From: an uncultured Erythrobacter sp.
GTDB taxonomy: Bacteria > Pseudomonadota > Alphaproteobacteria > Sphingomonadales > Sphingomonadaceae
Reading direction: 5' to 3'
Length of the DNA stretch: 64,000 bases
NCBI GenBank assembly: GCA_947488155.1
Contig: CANKYK010000001.1
Span: 1,568,439 to 1,632,438 of the forward strand
Positions 62,535 to 64,000 of this stretch are shown here, in pieces. Position 1 is the stretch's first letter, and each line of letters begins with the position of its first letter. A program made the position numbers and the translations under genes. The notes beneath the pieces are model-generated. The model saw nothing but the letters and a program-made list of their open reading frames with translations. It was not told where the DNA came from and did no database searches.

Positions 62535-63173
62535 ATGCCGTTGACCAAGGATACAATCGAGAGCGAGCGCGAGCGGATCGCGCAATTGGTGCTCGATCTG
62601 GTGGATCAACGCGGCACCGAAGTCACACATCCTGTGGTGGTTTCGGAAAGCGGCCTGTCGCGCGCCCGGTTTGAGCAGGTTTTCGTTGATGAAGACGATG
62701 TGTTTGATGCGGTCGCGGGATTGTGGCTGCGTCCGCATATGGATGCGATGGAAGAAGTGCTGGCAACTGACCTGCCGCCCAATCGCAAAATGTACGAATT
62801 TTTCCGGCGGCGCTTCGTCATTTCGCGCGACCGGTTCAAAGCTGATCCCGGTTTTTTTGCGATCATTTGCGAAATGGGCGCGGCGCAATTTGAGCGGGTT
62901 CGTAGCTATGTTGACCTTGCGGATCACTACCAGTGCGAATTGATCGCTGAGGCGCAGGCTGAGGGTTATTTTGCTGGGCTAGAGATTGATGAGGCACTCT
63001 CGCTGATCAATCAGATGGTTTCGAACTATACCCTGCCGGATTCGCTGATCTATCTTGGCGACAAGCTGAACGAAGAAAAGCTTGCACGGATCGTCGACAC
63101 TATCTTTGTCGGATTGTCTGGCGAAGCGGGTGGTTCAGCGGGCGGGGTCAACACGATCAGGATAGCGACATAG
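62535..63173 (+). CDS. TetR/AcrR-type transcriptional regulator
   Basis: 212 aa from ATG 62535 (GGAGGGT upstream). The N-terminal helix-turn-helix region (IAQLVLDLVDQRGTEVTHPVVVSESGLSRARFEQVFVDEDDVFDAVA) follows the TetR plan, although the helix-turn-helix is divergent from the usual GVSxGxxYxHF pattern. The C-terminal domain is all-helical and carries no known ligand motif. The target is unknown; the palindrome at 27223 is too distant to link. Convergent with the M50 gene. Confidence 0.78.
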   Translation: MPLTKDTIESERERIAQLVLDLVDQRGTEVTHPVVVSESGLSRARFEQVFVDEDDVFDAVAGLWLRPHMDAMEEVLATDLPPNRKMYEFFRRRFVISRDRFKADPGFFAIICEMGAAQFERVRSYVDLADHYQCELIAEAQAEGYFAGLEIDEALSLINQMVSNYTLPDSLIYLGDKLNEEKLARIVDTIFVGLSGEAGGSAGGVNTIRIAT

Positions 63174-63205
63174 GCCGGATCGTGGCTTAGCGCTGCCAGC
63201 GAACG

Positions 63206-63988
63206 TCAATCGTTCCGATCCCTAAATTGCAGCACATTGTTGGGGCGCGGCAGGGGGCTGCGCGGTTTGCTTTTGTCAGACAGCGCATATCTCAGGCTCG
63301 CCCCGATCATCAGCGTGGATGTCGCAATCAGGGCCGCCGCCCAGAACCAATGCGGCAGCCACAGCGCCGCTTCAATTGCACCGGTATCCGACAGCATGGG
63401 ATTGCCGCCGATCACCGTGCGCTCGGTAAACAGATAGTCGAAATCACGCAGCATACTCATCGCTGCCAGCATGCCGAGAAATTGCAGTGCAAAGCGGGCG
63501 AGTCCATCGGGCGCGCGCCACGCGATCACGCCGATCAGCGCGCCGACCAGTGGCAGCATTGCCAGACCCACGCCGGAGCGGACATAGAACACGGTGGAGA
63601 TCGCGATTGCTCCAGCCAGCGCGAACAGAGCCGGCCGCCAATATTTCGCATTGGCGCTGGCCAGGATCAACGCCGCGCCAACCACGCTGGGCGCCAACGG
63701 ACCGCCAGCGGCAATCGCGGCTCTGGTGAAGGGGCCGGCATCACTGTCGAGGCGGCTTTCGGCGACGCCCGATCCATCGGCATAGATCAGCAGCCGCTCA
63801 AATTCCTGACCGGTCAAAATCGCGGTCATCCCGTGGCCCATTTCGTGGAACCATGTGGTGAGGATTGAGAATGGATAGATGATGTAATTGCCAAACGGCA
63901 ACGCCGGGATGAACAGGATCACGACCACCGCCAGGATGAGCCGCCCGACCTGCTCGGCCTGACTGCCGGGTTTCACCACAGACTGCAT
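63206..63988 (-). CDS. M50-like membrane metallopeptidase
   Basis: 260 aa with about six membrane helices. The zinc motif HEMGH is at residues 48-52 inside a membrane segment (TTWFHEMGHGMTAILTG), followed by AAGGPLAPSVVGAAL, where site-2 proteases carry the second-ligand region. This pattern matches the M50B-like family of bacterial membrane peptidases of unknown substrate. The start at 63988 is sound, because an in-frame TAG lies four codons upstream at 63998-64000. Confidence 0.88.
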   Translation of the reverse strand: MQSVVKPGSQAEQVGRLILAVVVILFIPALPFGNYIIYPFSILTTWFHEMGHGMTAILTGQEFERLLIYADGSGVAESRLDSDAGPFTRAAIAAGGPLAPSVVGAALILASANAKYWRPALFALAGAIAISTVFYVRSGVGLAMLPLVGALIGVIAWRAPDGLARFALQFLGMLAAMSMLRDFDYLFTERTVIGGNPMLSDTGAIEAALWLPHWFWAAALIATSTLMIGASLRYALSDKSKPRSPLPRPNNVLQFRDRND

Positions 63989-64000
63989 TACTGGGCTCTA

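Noticed and set aside
1..64000. CRISPR array, tRNA/rRNA genes, prophage, integrative element or insertion sequence
   Set aside because: I read both strands for evenly spaced repeats, tRNA arms, rRNA segments, integrases, transposases and phage proteins and found none. The repeats present are isolated inverted repeats without an encoded transposase.

Overview
The window is chromosomal DNA from an alphaproteobacterium, most likely a marine sphingomonad of the Erythrobacteraceae. The reasons are the moderately high GC content, the gene content (fused PabB-PabC, MidA-like methyltransferase, FtsK, LolA, GlnD, HWE-type histidine kinase, isovaleryl-CoA/methylcrotonyl-CoA genes), and one copy of the inverted repeat built on TTCGACAAGCTCA that litters sphingomonad genomes. 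I saw no rRNA, tRNA, CRISPR array, transposase, integrase or phage gene. About 66 protein genes are called, among them rpmG, which is only 55 codons.

Layout. 1-5 kb: end of an M13 peptidase gene, uppP, phenylalanine hydroxylase, PPK2, and a two-gene unit of an SPFH membrane protein with a ribbon-helix-helix regulator under a striking 32-bp dyad. 5-10 kb: a leftward acyl-CoA cluster (acyl-CoA dehydrogenase, CoA-transferase/isomerase, thiolase, FAS1-like dehydratase) that shows signs of decay or remodelling. 10-18 kb: small lipoproteins, beta-helix protein, ribA-xthA, alkaline phosphatase, lolA, rpmG, arfB, a pseudouridine synthase. 18-36 kb: pabBC, HerA-like ATPase, GST, an EF-hand/response-regulator/histidine-kinase operon, peptidases, OYE-family enzyme, a diguanylate cyclase. 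36-39 kb: OprP-like porin and PstS. 39-52 kb: DUF4166 enzyme, DCC protein, ftsK, ThiE-like protein, PLPBP, glnD, acyl-CoA synthetase, lgt-midA. 52-64 kb: betaine-type ABC transporter, GAF-PAS-HWE kinase, leucine-degradation genes (ivd, mccB) with two to three small genes between them, a PlsC-like acyltransferase, a TetR-type regulator and an M50-like peptidase.

How the genes work together. Three separated genes (alkaline phosphatase, OprP-like porin, PstS) each carry a readable Pho box of 7-mers at 11-bp spacing, so the window holds scattered members of one phosphate-starvation regulon. The leftward cluster at 5.1-9.8 kb and the ivd/mccB operon both serve acyl-CoA breakdown. The EF-hand protein with its two-component system looks like a periplasmic cation-sensing unit.

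Most unusual sequence features: (1) a family of three long inverted repeats (about 88 bp, 35-36-bp arms, 16-bp loop) at 5900, 43853 and 45697. Outer arms differ between copies but stay self-complementary. One copy sits inside the dehydratase gene and is translated in frame as about 30 extra residues. (2) A candidate structured RNA on the minus strand at 15.8-16.0 kb ending in an intrinsic terminator. (3) A 75-aa paralogue of only the N-terminus of the mccB product just upstream of mccB. (4) A CoA-transferase lacking its first strand, separated from the upstream dehydrogenase by a single in-frame TGA.
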